The notes under the pieces are model-generated. The model was not told the DNA's origin. It did no database searches and saw only the letters and a list, made by a program, of their open reading frames with translations. Shown in pieces: positions 30,254-39,420 of a stretch of DNA of 64,000 nucleotides. The number at the start of each line of letters is the position of its first letter. Positions within the stretch are counted from its first letter, which is position 1. A program made the translations under genes and the position numbers. The DNA is from Oscillospiraceae bacterium (GTDB lineage Bacteria; Bacillota; Clostridia; Oscillospirales; Oscillospiraceae), in NCBI GenBank assembly GCA_902795045.1, contig CADBJU010000014.1:62001-126000 (forward strand), written 5' to 3'.

Positions 30254-31852
30254 ATGAGAAAATTTGCGGCCTTTCTGGTCTATGTGCTTGCCTTCGCGGT
30301 GATCATCGCCATGGGCGGGCTGTTTCTCGGCTATTACATATCCAAAAGCGAACAGAACGTCAGCTACGTCTATGTGGGCGACCTCAACGTCAGCGGCCTG
30401 ACCCGCGAGGAGACCGAGTCCCTGCTCCGCTCCCGCGGCTGGGGCGACCGGGAGACCACGCCCCTCACCGTCACCACCTTCCGGGGCGTGCAGTTTCAGG
30501 TCGATCCCGTGCGCTCGGGCGTGGCCACCCCGGTGGAAGCCCTCGCGGACGCCGCCTACGCCGTGGGCCATGACGCGGACATGATCACGAATCTCGAGAC
30601 CGCCTATGAGGTCTACCAGCATCCGGTTGACATAACACGTGTCGACCGGCCCATCGACGTTGAGTACCTCGACGGCCTGATCGACGACTGCATCGCCCGC
30701 GTCCAGAGCAACATGGGCAACGAGGACTACACCGTGGACTTAAACGCCGGGACCATCACGCTCGTCAAGGGCCGCAATCAGCTCAACTTCGACCGGGATG
30801 ATTTCCGCAGCACCGTCATCACCGCCCTGCGCTTCGGCCAGAGCGAGATGTACTACAACCGCCTTGTAAACCAGATCACCCCGCCGGACTTCGACGCCAT
30901 CCACACGGCCCTCTGGAAGGAGCCGCGGGACGCCTACTACATCGACGAGGTGAGCTATACCGTGGCTGATGAGGTCGTGGGCTGCGACTTTGACGTAAAC
31001 GACGCCCGCGCCCGCTGGGACGCCGCAAACCCCGGCGACACGGTGGTCATCCCCCTGACGATCACCCGGCCCCAGGTCACGGGGGAGAGCCTGCGCAGCC
31101 AGCTTTTTCACGACCTGCTGGGCGCCTGCCTTACCAAGTTCCCCAACTCCGGCGAGAACCGCCGCTCGAACCTGGCCCTGTGCGCCTCGAAGATCGACGG
31201 CTATATCGTCAATCCCGGCGAGGTCTTCTCCTATAACGACGTCGTGGGCGAGCGCACCGAGGAGGCAGGCTTTAAACCCGCCCCCGCCTATGTCGACGGC
31301 GCGGAGAAGGACGAGATCGGCGGCGGCGCCTGCCAGGTCTCCAGCACCCTCTATGCCGCCACGGCCTTCGCCTTCCTCGAGACCGTGGAGCGCTCCAACC
31401 ATGTCTTCAAGGTCAGCTACATGCAGCGCGGCACCGACGCCACCGTCACCATCCCCGCCGAGGGCAAGGTCCTCGACTTTAAGTTCCGCAACAACAAGAG
31501 CTACCCCATCAAGATCGTGGCCGAGTTCAACAATGAAGAGAGCACCATCAACGTGGAGATCTGGGGCACGCTGGAGGAGTGGGACTACATGCCCGTGGAG
31601 TTTGACAACAGCTACGGCTGGGAGCACGACTATGACCGCGTGATCGCCCCCGCCTATCCCGGCCGCCCGGGCTTCAAGATCAAGTTCAACGTCGAGACCT
31701 GGGGCTTCGAGGACGACTTCTCCACCGGCTACCGCACGCTGACCCACCGCCTGGTCATCGACCAGAATGGCAGCACGGTCGAGGACACGGTCCTCAACCC
31801 CGGCACCCCCGGCAACTACGCCCTCGATACCTACTACCAGCATCCGGAATAA
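30254..31852 (+). CDS. VanW family protein with peptidoglycan-binding-like N-terminal domain
   Basis: 532 residues from the ATG at 30254 (GGAGGAACCT before it; an earlier in-frame ATG at 30209 has no site). One N-terminal membrane helix (about 9-31), then PG_binding_4-like repeats, and the VanW core: NPGEVFSYNDVVGERTEEAG, PAPAYVDGAEKDEIGGGACQ, VSSTLYAATAFAFLETVERS. The C-terminal part is G5-like or unclassified. VanW proteins are associated with the cell wall and some vancomycin-resistance clusters, but their activity is unknown, and nothing else here indicates resistance. Confidence 0.92.
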   Translation: MRKFAAFLVYVLAFAVIIAMGGLFLGYYISKSEQNVSYVYVGDLNVSGLTREETESLLRSRGWGDRETTPLTVTTFRGVQFQVDPVRSGVATPVEALADAAYAVGHDADMITNLETAYEVYQHPVDITRVDRPIDVEYLDGLIDDCIARVQSNMGNEDYTVDLNAGTITLVKGRNQLNFDRDDFRSTVITALRFGQSEMYYNRLVNQITPPDFDAIHTALWKEPRDAYYIDEVSYTVADEVVGCDFDVNDARARWDAANPGDTVVIPLTITRPQVTGESLRSQLFHDLLGACLTKFPNSGENRRSNLALCASKIDGYIVNPGEVFSYNDVVGERTEEAGFKPAPAYVDGAEKDEIGGGACQVSSTLYAATAFAFLETVERSNHVFKVSYMQRGTDATVTIPAEGKVLDFKFRNNKSYPIKIVAEFNNEESTINVEIWGTLEEWDYMPVEFDNSYGWEHDYDRVIAPAYPGRPGFKIKFNVETWGFEDDFSTGYRTLTHRLVIDQNGSTVEDTVLNPGTPGNYALDTYYQHPE

Positions 31853-31862
31853 AGGAGAGAGC

Positions 31863-32351
31863 ATGTACACGATCCAGTTTGCGAAGCTGCGCCCCGGCGC
31901 GAAAATCCCCTCCAAGCGGGACGAGGATTCCGACTACGACCTCTACGCCTGCTTTGACGAGGAGGAGTTCGTGATCCCGGCCTTCTCCACCCGCCTTGTG
32001 CCCACGGGCCTCATCAGCGCCTTTGACGCAAGCCTCGGCGTGAAGTTCGAGGAGCGGGGGAGCAACACCAAGTGGTGCGGCATCGTCCAGGCCGGGGTCA
32101 TCGACAGCGGCTACCGCGGCGAATGGCTCTGCGCGGTCTATAACGGAAACCCCGTGCCGGTGCACATCACCAAGGCCGTGGGCGAGGTGCAGCGCCTGGA
32201 GGACAAGGTCCTGGTGCCATACAGCAAGGCGATCTGCCAGTTTCACGTGCGCGAGATCCTGCCGGTGAATGTCCAGGAGCACACGGCGGACGAGATCCTC
32301 TCGATCAAATCCGCGCGCGGCGCGGGAAAGCTCGGCAGCAGCGGGAAATAA
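31863..32351 (+). CDS. dut: dUTPase-family nucleotidohydrolase
   Basis: 162 residues. Trimeric dUTPase motifs are visible: motif 1 region DEDSDYDLYACFDEEEFVIP, motif 2 EERGSNTKWCGI (in place of RSSxxxxxG), motif 3 AGVIDSGYRGEWLCAVYN, motif 4 YSKAICQFHV. The C-terminal Gly-rich arm is SARGAGKLGSSGK. dUTP hydrolysis keeps uracil out of DNA and supplies dUMP. Motif 2 is atypical (GSN for SSS), so a related deoxynucleotide substrate is possible. It follows vanW by ten bases with an AAAGGAGAGAG site. Confidence 0.88.
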   Translation: MYTIQFAKLRPGAKIPSKRDEDSDYDLYACFDEEEFVIPAFSTRLVPTGLISAFDASLGVKFEERGSNTKWCGIVQAGVIDSGYRGEWLCAVYNGNPVPVHITKAVGEVQRLEDKVLVPYSKAICQFHVREILPVNVQEHTADEILSIKSARGAGKLGSSGK

Positions 32352-32404
32352 TGTGTGATGGATCAATATTGGACGTCTGATCATCATACATGACCTGCTC
32401 ATTG

Positions 32405-32560
32405 CGCCCCCCATTCTTTCTTTTCGGCTCTTGCCCGAAAAGAAAGAACGCGCCGCGCCCGGTGTAAGAAAGAAAAGGGCCGCCCGCAAGTGGTATACGG
32501 TCCTGCGCCACGCCGACCGCGGAAGGCTTCGCTTACGCTCGCGCCGCTGAGTGGTACTTA
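32405..32560. repeat. Dispersed repeat family C, copy 1
   Basis: CCCCATTCTTTCTTTTCGGC faces GCCCGAAAAGAAAGAACGCG as a hairpin. Then CGCCGCGCCCGGTGTAAGAA, CAAGTGGTATACGGTCCTGC, GAAGGCTTCGCTTACGCTCG and GCGCCGCT follow. The same blocks recur at 40873-40950 and, inverted, at 41186-41338. No coding potential recognised; the short ORFs here are low in complexity. Confidence 0.85.
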
Positions 32561-32608
32561 GACCAACCAGATAGATGACGCAACATGTGTTATGAATATC
32601 GTGGATAC

Positions 32609-32637
32609 AAAACGGCTGGGAGGACCCGGCCGTTTTT
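32609..32637 (+). terminator. Terminator upstream of the surface protein gene
   Basis: 12-bp stem with one G-T pair (AAAACGGCTGGG / CCCGGCCGTTTT), AGGA loop, run of T. About 260 bases after dut, so it may close the vanW-dut transcript. Confidence 0.8.
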
Positions 32638-32672
32638 CAAATATTTACAAAAAATCTTTCTCTCTCCGGGGC

Positions 32673-32701
32673 TTGCAGGCGCAGGAGGGCTGTGCTATAA
32701 T
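32673..32701 (+). promoter_or_regulatory. Promoter of the surface protein gene
   Basis: TTGCAG (32673-32678), 17-base spacer, extended -10 TGCTATAAT (hexamer 32696-32701). Confidence 0.8.
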
Positions 32702-32764
32702 TAACATAACGTATCAAAAACAACGATTATGGACAACCAGACAGCTTAGCGGAGATTGATAGAG

Positions 32765-34066
32765 ATGAAAAAAGCGAGAAACAGAATCCTTCTTGTCCTA
32801 GTGCTGACGGCGTGCATCGCGCTCATGCTGCCGGGGCTGTGCGCCTCGGCGGAGAACATCGGCAGTTATCCGGTGGGTGTGGAAATGGGCTGGATCCAGT
32901 TTTATTCCAGCGGCCTGCCCATCATCAACTGCGTGCCCTATTCCGGCGGCCTGCCCTCGGATGTGGAGATGTACTGGGATGCCGACGGCGTGTACATCAC
33001 CGGCGTGCCCGACACGGCTGGCTCCTATATTGCCGAGTACATGGTCTTCACCGAGGAGGGCGCAAGCTACGCAAACGTCAGCTTCACCGTCACCGAGCAG
33101 CCTGTTTCCCGCGACATGGTCATCACCAAGAGCCCGACGGGCGAGCGCGTGGAGGTCGGCGGCTCGGCCAAGTTCGTCGCCCGTGCCCAGAATGCCGAGC
33201 GCATCGTCTGGCGCATCGTCTCCAACGACACCACCAACACCGTCCAGGCCTCCGAGGCAAGCTCTGTGTTCCCGGGCCTGCAGGTGGGCGGTCTCGGCAC
33301 CGAGACGCTGGTGCTCTCCGGCATCCCGCAGAGCATGGACGGCTGGCGCGTGGAGGCCCAGTTCTGGAGCGGCAACCGCCATGCAGAATCCATGGGCGCC
33401 GAGATCACCATCGTCGATTCCCAGGGCAACCCCGTCCGCAACCAGGCGGTCGTGACCACGCCCACCCCCGCCCCGCAGTTCAATTTCCCGACCAACCAGC
33501 CCACAGTCCCCTCCGTGGGCAATAACGACATGCCCGTTGACAGCGGCGCGCGCACGGCCAACATCAGCATCCAGCCCCAGAGCGCCCAGCTCATGCCCGG
33601 CGACAGCTATACCCTCAGCGTCATTGCGACCTCGCCCAATAACGGCGCGCTGAGCTATCAGTGGTACAGCGCCGCCACGAATAACCGCAGCGCGGCCCTG
33701 CCCATCAGCGGCGCAAACGACGCCTCCTACACCGTCAATCAGACCGACGGCACCGCCTACTACTGGGTCGCCGTCTGGAACACCCGCGACGGCGCGCGCA
33801 GCCAGGCTGTCTATTCCGAGGCGGCCGAGGTGCGCATCGTCACCCCCGCGACCCCGACGCCCGTCCCCACCCCGACGCCCACGCTGCCCCCGACGCCCGC
33901 GCCCCGCACAACGACGCCGTCGAACATCAGCTTCCAGCTGATCCTGTTCGGCATCATCGGCGTGCTCGCACTCATCGCGCTCATCGGCGTGGTGATCTAT
34001 CTGCGCGCCGACGCCAAGCAGAAAGCCATCGAGGAAGAGGAGGAGAACAGGCGCGACAGCCAGTGA
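32765..34066 (+). CDS. Secreted, membrane-anchored surface protein with Ig-like modules
   Basis: 433 residues from the ATG at 32765; a TTG at 32756 is too close to the GGAG site. Signal peptide (MKKARNRILLVLVLTACIAL, cleaved near CASAE), two putative immunoglobulin-like modules (putative Ig near 30-110; ISIQPQSAQLMPGDSYTLSV and ALSYQWYSAATNNRS near 265-350). Then a Pro/Thr linker (TPTPVPTPTPTLPPTPAP), one C-terminal membrane helix (FQLILFGIIGVLALIALIGV) and a charged cytoplasmic tail. No sortase motif. Likely an adhesin or envelope scaffold; I do not recognise a specific family. Confidence 0.8.
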   Translation: MKKARNRILLVLVLTACIALMLPGLCASAENIGSYPVGVEMGWIQFYSSGLPIINCVPYSGGLPSDVEMYWDADGVYITGVPDTAGSYIAEYMVFTEEGASYANVSFTVTEQPVSRDMVITKSPTGERVEVGGSAKFVARAQNAERIVWRIVSNDTTNTVQASEASSVFPGLQVGGLGTETLVLSGIPQSMDGWRVEAQFWSGNRHAESMGAEITIVDSQGNPVRNQAVVTTPTPAPQFNFPTNQPTVPSVGNNDMPVDSGARTANISIQPQSAQLMPGDSYTLSVIATSPNNGALSYQWYSAATNNRSAALPISGANDASYTVNQTDGTAYYWVAVWNTRDGARSQAVYSEAAEVRIVTPATPTPVPTPTPTLPPTPAPRTTTPSNISFQLILFGIIGVLALIALIGVVIYLRADAKQKAIEEEEENRRDSQ

Positions 34067-34074
34067 AAAGCAAT

Positions 34075-34112
34075 ACAGAGCGTTCCCCAGGCACAGGAAC
34101 GCTCTGTTTTTC
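34075..34112 (+). terminator. Terminator of the surface protein gene
   Basis: Perfect 12-bp stem ACAGAGCGTTCC / GGAACGCTCTGT with a 9-base loop, then TTTTT. Confidence 0.92.
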
Positions 34113-34160
34113 TGCTGCCCGGAACTGGAAAGATTTGCAAGGCAGATTCTGCTGCACCCC

Positions 34161-34302
34161 TTGGCTCCCCCTTTGGGGGAGCTGGCACGGCGCGTCTCCC
34201 GCAAGCGCTGTGACTGAGAGGGCTGTCGGTCGACGTTCAAACCCTCTCCGTCGCTTCGCGACACCTCCCCCAAACGCCGCATACGCGGCTGGGGGAGGCA
34301 AG
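34161..34302. repeat. Dispersed palindromic repeat family A, copy 7
   Basis: TTGGCTCCCCCTTTGGGGGA at the left, CTGAGAGGGCTGTCGGTCGA in the middle, CGTCGCTTCGCGACACCTCC and GCGGCTGGGGGAGGCAAG at the right. Opposite orientation to copies 1a, 4 and 9. Between the surface protein terminator and glgA. Confidence 0.85.
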
Positions 34303-34378
34303 CACCGCGCTTTTTCCACTCACCTTGCGCATATCATAAACCGAAACACACACAGTCTCATAAAGGAGGCCATACGAT

Positions 34379-35860
34379 ATGATGGATGATCTCAACGCCC
34401 TGCTCAAAGCGCACGGGCTTTCCGAAATGCCGAAGGTCCTGCTGGCGGCGGCGGAGTGTGCGCCGCTTTCCAAGACCGGCGGGCTTGCCGACGTGGTCGG
34501 CGCGCTGCCGAAGGCGCTCCGGAGGCTCGGCGTGGACGCACGCGTCATCACGCCCTACCACCGCTGCATCAAGGAAAAATACAATGAAATGACCAAGCAC
34601 GTGGTCGATTTCCGCATCTGGCTCGGCTGGCGCAACGCCTATGTCGGCATCGAGCGCCTGAACGTGGACGGCGTGACCGTCTACCTCGTGGACAACGAGG
34701 ACTACTTCGGCCGCGACATCTACCTCGGCGGGAACATGGAAGGGGAGCAGTACTCTTACTTCACCCGCGCCGTGCTGGAGGCGCTGCCCAAGCTGGACTT
34801 CCAGCCCGACGTGATCCACTGCAACGACTGGCACACCGCCATGCTCCCGATGCTGGCCCACACCCAGTACCGCGGCGGCATCCAGGACCGGGTCAAGTAC
34901 CTGCTGACCATCCACAACATCGCCTTCCAGGGCCGCTTCGATTTCGGCTTCGTGCAGGATATGTTCAATGTCGATCCCTGCTACTACACGCCGGAGTTTA
35001 TCGAGCTGCACGGCTGCGCCGACTACCTCAAGGCGGGCTGCGTCTTTGCAGACCGCATCAACACCGTCAGCCCCAGCTACGCCTCCGAGATCAAGACCCC
35101 CTATTACGCCGAGGGGCTGGAGGGCATCCTGAACGCCCGCCACGCGGTGCTCACCGGCATCTTGAACGGCATCGACCGCGACTTCTTTAACCCCGAGACA
35201 GACCCGAACCTCCGGCAAAACTACGGCGTCTCGGATTATGCCGCCGGCAAGGCCGCCTGCAAGCGCTGGCTCCAGAAGAGCATGGGTCTCGAGGTTCGGG
35301 AGGATGTGCCGCTTTTCTGCATGGTCACCCGCATGACCGAGCAGAAGGGCTTCGACCTCGTGGCCTGCGTGCTTGACGACATGATGTGCCGCGAGGATAT
35401 GCAGCTGATGCTCCTCGGCACCGGGGACGAGCGCTTTGAAAAGTTCATGGCCGCCGCCGAGAACCGCTATCCCGGCAAGCTCTGCTCCTACATCGGCTAC
35501 AAGGAGGAGCTTTCCCACCAGGTGTACGCGGCGGGGGACTTCTTCCTCATGCCCTCGCGCTTTGAGCCCTGCGGCCTGAGCCAGATGATCGCCATGCGCT
35601 ACGGCACGGTCCCCATCGTGCGCGAGACCGGGGGACTGCAGGACACGGTCATCCCCTATAACCGCTTCCACGAGGAGGGGGACGGCTTCTCCTTCGCAAA
35701 CTTCGACGCCTGGGAGATGCGCGACGCCATGCGCCTGGCCATGGCCTGCTACAAGGATAAGGAGATCATGGACGGCCTCATCGGCCGGGCCATGCGGAAA
35801 AACTTCGGCTTTGAGAAATCAGCCGCGGAATATGCGAGACATTACATATGGATGCTGTGA
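34379..35860 (+). CDS. glgA: Glycogen synthase (ADP-glucose starch synthase, GT5)
   Basis: 493 residues. The ADP-glucose binding KTGGLADVVGALPKALRRLG is present near the N-terminus. Others are DVIHCNDWHTAMLP, HNIAFQGRFDFG, TRMTEQKGFDLVACVLDDMM and the donor-site PSRFEPCGLSQMIAMRYGTV followed by ETGGLQDTV. Extends glycogen chains from ADP-glucose. AAAGGAGG stands before the ATG. The following GH13 gene overlaps it by 13 bases, so synthesis and trimming enzymes are translated together. glgC and glgB are not in the window. Confidence 0.97.
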   Translation: MMDDLNALLKAHGLSEMPKVLLAAAECAPLSKTGGLADVVGALPKALRRLGVDARVITPYHRCIKEKYNEMTKHVVDFRIWLGWRNAYVGIERLNVDGVTVYLVDNEDYFGRDIYLGGNMEGEQYSYFTRAVLEALPKLDFQPDVIHCNDWHTAMLPMLAHTQYRGGIQDRVKYLLTIHNIAFQGRFDFGFVQDMFNVDPCYYTPEFIELHGCADYLKAGCVFADRINTVSPSYASEIKTPYYAEGLEGILNARHAVLTGILNGIDRDFFNPETDPNLRQNYGVSDYAAGKAACKRWLQKSMGLEVREDVPLFCMVTRMTEQKGFDLVACVLDDMMCREDMQLMLLGTGDERFEKFMAAAENRYPGKLCSYIGYKEELSHQVYAAGDFFLMPSRFEPCGLSQMIAMRYGTVPIVRETGGLQDTVIPYNRFHEEGDGFSFANFDAWEMRDAMRLAMACYKDKEIMDGLIGRAMRKNFGFEKSAAEYARHYIWML

Positions 35861-38232
35861 ACAACAATACCTATACGGTTTATTTCGGCGGGCGCTATCA
35901 CGAGGACTGGAGCGAGGACTATACCCTCTCCATCCACTATGAAAACCGCCGCCAGGTGCAGGCCCGGCGGGAAAACGGGAAATGGGTGCCCGCGGGCGGC
36001 GACGTGCAGATCTGCGCCCTGCTCCAGTCCCCCTTCTGCCCGGACCTGATGCAGGCATACTTCCAGGCCTCGGCCACGGTCTATGCCGCCATTCACGACT
36101 GCCTCGCCAGGGGCCTGACCCTCGATCACTTGAACGAGGTCTTCGAGGCCAAGGGCCAGCCTTTGGCCGCGCCGGAGCTTCTGCGCATCCTGATGGACGA
36201 CTGCGGCATGAAGCTCGAGCAGGCCTACCGCATTATCGCCGCCTGCTGCGACGACTTGAGCTGCTCGGGCATTCAGCCCCAGTATATCAAGGCCTATCAG
36301 CCCCGCACCGCCCACGTGGTCAGCATCCTGCGCCGCACGGTGGAACAGATACCCGCCCTCATCCACGACACCCGTCTCAAGGAGTACCGCAGCCACTACG
36401 GCGCGGTGCGCGTGGGCTGGGATCTGCGCCTGGCCTTCCGCTGCCGCGGCGGCCGGATCAGCCGGGCGGAGCTTGTTGTCTGGGGCGACGACTTTGAAAG
36501 CAGCTGGTCGATGGAGCAGGAGGATGACGTTTATTATGTAGACCTCCCTGTCACCACCGAGCCCATGGCCCTCTGGTATGCCTTCTATGTGGAGACCGAG
36601 AGCAGCGCCCACTGGCTGTGCCCCGACGAGACGGGCTATCTCGGCCACATTTGCCCCAGTCGCGAGGGCGGCTTCCGCCTCACGGTATACGACCCCGAGT
36701 TCCAGACGCCCGCGTGGTTTCGCCGCAGCGTCATGTACCAGGTCTTCCCGGACCGCTTCGGCTTCTCCGACGACGGCACCGCCGAGCGCGGCATCGCCTA
36801 TCACGAGGCCCTGGGCCAGATCCCGGAGCTGCACAAAAGCCTTGACGAGCCTGTGCGCCATCTGCCGCGCAGCTTCGAGCAGAACTACAGCCCCGACGAT
36901 TTCTACGGCGGCACCTTCAAGGGCATCGAGGCGAAGCTTCCGTACCTCAGGGAGCTGGGCATCAGCTGCCTGTACCTGAACCCCATCGTGGAGGCGCGCT
37001 CCAACCACCGCTACGACACCTCGGACTATTCAAAGCCCGACCCCATCCTCGGCACGGTGGAGGATTTCGAGCAGCTGTGCCGGGCCGCGAAGGAGCAGGG
37101 CATCCGCATCATGCTCGACGGCGTGTTCTCCCACACCGGCGACGACAGCATCTACTTCGACCGCTACGGCCACTACGGCGGACAGGGCGCGTGCAGCGGG
37201 CCCGACTCGCCCTATTATTCCTGGTACGAGTTCCGGCGCTTCCCGGATGAGTACCGCTGCTGGTGGGGCTTTGAGACCCTGCCCGAGGTCAACGAGCATG
37301 ACCCCCGCTGGCTCCGATACATCGTCACCGGCGACGAGAGCATCATGAAGCTGTGGCTCAAGCGCGGCGCCTCCGGCTGGAGGCTCGACGTGGCCGACGA
37401 GCTGCCGGACGATGTGCTCATGAAGATGCGCTCCTCCGTCAAGGGCTATGACCCCGAAGCCGCCATCATCGGCGAGGTTTGGGAGGACGCGGTCATCAAG
37501 GAAAGCTACGGCTCGAGACGGCGCTACGCTCTCGGCACGGCACTCGATTCCGCGATGAACTACCCCTTCCGCACGGCGGTCATGGACTACGCCCACAACA
37601 CCATCAACGCCTACCAGCTGCGCGATTTCCTGATCGGCCAGCAGATGAACTACCCCTGGCCCTTCTACTACGCGCTGATGAACCTGCTGGGCTCCCACGA
37701 TGTGCCGCGCCTGAAAACGGTGCTGGCCTGCCCGTGGAACCTGCGGACCATGTCCCGGGAGGATCAGCTCGCCCAGACCTTCACGGCGGAGGCTCTCGAG
37801 CGGGCGGAGAAGCTCGAAAAAATGTGCGCTGCGCTGCAGTTTGCCATCCCGGGCGTACCGAGCATCTACTACGGCGACGAGCAGGGCATGGAGGGCGTGA
37901 GCGATCCCTTCAACCGCGCCCCCTTCAAGGAGGGGGACCGGGGCCTGCACGACTGGTATCAGTACCTGAGCTCTCTTCGCCGCGGCGCGGATGCGCTTTC
38001 CACCGGCAAGGCGTCCTTCTTCGCCTCCGACAGCGAGGTGCTGCTTGTCCTGCGCTACATCACTGCCGGGCATGATGTATTCGGCGAAGCGGCGGAAAAC
38101 AGCGTGTGGCTGTGCGTCATCAACCGCAGCGACGAGGCGCGTTCTTACAGCGTGGACTGCGCGGTCGCGGGCCTCGGCGTGCATACCGGCGTTGCCGCCC
38201 CGCTGTCGGGCGAAATCATCCGGCTCCTCTGA
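35848..38232 (+). CDS. GH13 alpha-amylase-family glycoside hydrolase with long N-terminal domain
   Basis: 794 residues. The first 290 or so residues hold an accessory beta-rich part (VGWDLRLAFRCRGGRISRAE, SSAHWLCPDETGYLGHICPS) before the catalytic barrel. Barrel motifs: DDFYGGTFKGIEAKLPYLRE, ISCLYLNPIVEARSNHRYDT, IRIMLDGVFSHTG, nucleophile D514 in GWRLDVADELP, acid/base E543 in IIGEVWEDA, D618 in GSHDVPR. It resembles cytoplasmic neopullulanase or maltodextrin enzymes; no signal peptide, so it acts inside the cell on glycogen or imported maltodextrin. Overlap with glgA suggests glycogen work. Confidence 0.92.
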   Translation: MDAVNNNTYTVYFGGRYHEDWSEDYTLSIHYENRRQVQARRENGKWVPAGGDVQICALLQSPFCPDLMQAYFQASATVYAAIHDCLARGLTLDHLNEVFEAKGQPLAAPELLRILMDDCGMKLEQAYRIIAACCDDLSCSGIQPQYIKAYQPRTAHVVSILRRTVEQIPALIHDTRLKEYRSHYGAVRVGWDLRLAFRCRGGRISRAELVVWGDDFESSWSMEQEDDVYYVDLPVTTEPMALWYAFYVETESSAHWLCPDETGYLGHICPSREGGFRLTVYDPEFQTPAWFRRSVMYQVFPDRFGFSDDGTAERGIAYHEALGQIPELHKSLDEPVRHLPRSFEQNYSPDDFYGGTFKGIEAKLPYLRELGISCLYLNPIVEARSNHRYDTSDYSKPDPILGTVEDFEQLCRAAKEQGIRIMLDGVFSHTGDDSIYFDRYGHYGGQGACSGPDSPYYSWYEFRRFPDEYRCWWGFETLPEVNEHDPRWLRYIVTGDESIMKLWLKRGASGWRLDVADELPDDVLMKMRSSVKGYDPEAAIIGEVWEDAVIKESYGSRRRYALGTALDSAMNYPFRTAVMDYAHNTINAYQLRDFLIGQQMNYPWPFYYALMNLLGSHDVPRLKTVLACPWNLRTMSREDQLAQTFTAEALERAEKLEKMCAALQFAIPGVPSIYYGDEQGMEGVSDPFNRAPFKEGDRGLHDWYQYLSSLRRGADALSTGKASFFASDSEVLLVLRYITAGHDVFGEAAENSVWLCVINRSDEARSYSVDCAVAGLGVHTGVAAPLSGEIIRLL

Positions 38233-38257
38233 GGCGACAGGCACAGGAGAAAAAAGA

Positions 38258-38311
38258 GGCTGTGAAAAAAGTTCCTCATCAGGAATACGTCAATTGACTT
38301 TTTTCACAGCC
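38258..38311 (+). terminator. Long hairpin after the glgA operon
   Basis: Perfect 15-bp stem (GGCTGTGAAAAAAGT / ACTTTTTTCACAGCC) with a 24-base loop holding a smaller TTCCTCATCAGGAA hairpin. Few T follow, so termination may rely on the internal U-rich arm. Confidence 0.6.
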
Positions 38312-38363
38312 CCTTCCTGTTTGTATAATATGCTAAAATCTGAGTGAAACAGTTAATAAATAC

Positions 38364-38392
38364 TTGAAAATGCATAAAACCTTGTATATAAT
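38364..38392 (+). promoter_or_regulatory. Promoter of nrdR
   Basis: TTGAAA (38364-38369), 17-base spacer, TATAAT (38387-38392). A further TATAAT upstream at about 38325 with TTTTCA could be a second start. Confidence 0.8.
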
Positions 38393-38440
38393 TTCGGCTG
38401 GATTTCCGTATGTCCGGCCAGACATGGGAGAGAGAAAAAC

Positions 38441-38896
38441 ATGAAATGTCCGTTTTGCGGTTATACTGAGAGCAAGGTCATCGACTCCCGCCCCGCCGAG
38501 GAGAGCACCACCATCCGCCGCCGGCGCGAGTGCCTGGCCTGCCAGAAGCGTTTTACCACCTATGAGATCATCGAGCGCCTGCCGCTGGTCGTCGTCAAGC
38601 GCGACGGCAGCCGCCAGTCCTTCGACAAGGTCAAGCTCATCAACGGCATGGTGCGCGCCTGCGAAAAGCGCCCGGTGTCCCTGGCCACGCTGGAGGGCAT
38701 CGCCGACGATATCGAGCAGGAGCTGCAGAGCAATCTGGAGCGCGAGATCAGCACCGTGGAGATCGGCGAGATGGTCATGTCCCGCCTCAAGCAGGTGGAC
38801 GAGGTGGCCTATGTACGCTTTGCCTCGGTCTACCGCAGCTTCAAGGACATCAATACCTTCATGGAGGAGCTGACGAAGCTCCTGGAGGGGAAGTAA
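38441..38896 (+). CDS. nrdR: Transcriptional repressor NrdR
   Basis: 151 residues, standard length. Zinc ribbon with C3, C6, C31 and C34 ([10 protein letters not shown] ... [14 protein letters not shown]), then an ATP-cone ([50 protein letters not shown]). NrdR senses dATP/ATP and represses ribonucleotide reductase genes. No nrd gene is in the window and no clear NrdR box was seen at its own promoter. GAGAGAGAAAA precedes the ATG. Confidence 0.98.
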   Translation: MKCPFCGYTESKVIDSRPAEESTTIRRRRECLACQKRFTTYEIIERLPLVVVKRDGSRQSFDKVKLINGMVRACEKRPVSLATLEGIADDIEQELQSNLEREISTVEIGEMVMSRLKQVDEVAYVRFASVYRSFKDINTFMEELTKLLEGK

Positions 38897-38904
38897 GAGG
38901 GCCT

Positions 38905-39038
38905 CGCCTCCCTCAGCCGCGCATGCGGCGGTATGAGGGAGGTGCCCGAAGGGCAGAGGGAGTGAAGAACCGAGGACTCCTTCAGTCACGGCGCGGGCGG
39001 ACACGCGCCGTGCCAGCTCCCTCAGAGAGGGAGCCAAA
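38905..39038. repeat. Dispersed palindromic repeat family A, copy 8
   Basis: CGCCTCCCTCAGCCGCGCAT, GAGGGAGGTGCCCGAAGGG, TCAGTCACGGCGCGGGCG, ending GCTCCCTCAGAGAGGGAGCC. Lies between nrdR and the convergent DUF4363 gene. Confidence 0.8.
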
Positions 39039-39039
39039 G

Positions 39040-39420
39040 TCAAAACACCGTTCCCCAGCTTACCTTCTCCATCCCGGCAATACTGTCGAGATGGTAGCGC
39101 AGCTGCTCATACACCGCGGGCACCGCGCGGGTTTCTCCGGCACGCAGCTCCCGCATGGCGGCGTAGAAGGCGTCGCTCGTGCCGTCAAGCTCCGGGTGAC
39201 GCAATACCGCCTGCGTGTAATTTCTCGCCGCGCCCCATATCCGAAAGGCCGCCGCAAGCTGCTCGGCGGCGTATTTGGGGTCGCCCGCCTTCACCGCCTT
39301 TTCCGACAGCGCCACATGTTCCTTGATCTCATCTACCAGCGCGTCCGCCCTTCGGATGTTCCACACGGATGCCCCAATGAGAAGCCCCAGGAGCACCAGC
39401 GCCCCGATCTCCCGCTTCAT
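39040..39420 (-). CDS. DUF4363 family protein
   Basis: 126 residues with an N-terminal membrane helix (MKREIGALVLLGLLIGASVW) and a helical extracytoplasmic part (ADALVDEIKEHVALSEKAVK). In Clostridia this family regularly follows a DUF421 protein, as here, with a four-base overlap. Function unknown; the pairing implies a joint membrane role. Confidence 0.85.
   Translation of the reverse strand: MKREIGALVLLGLLIGASVWNIRRADALVDEIKEHVALSEKAVKAGDPKYAAEQLAAAFRIWGAARNYTQAVLRHPELDGTSDAFYAAMRELRAGETRAVPAVYEQLRYHLDSIAGMEKVSWGTVF

Noticed and set aside
30254..31852. VanW as evidence of vancomycin resistance
   Set aside because: No vanH, vanA/B, vanX or dedicated regulator accompanies it. VanW-domain proteins are common wall proteins in susceptible Clostridia.
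38296..38330. TTGACT near 38293 with TATAAT near 38325 as a promoter
   Set aside because: The spacer is about 24 bases. TTTTCA at the right distance is possible but weaker than the promoter at 38364-38392.
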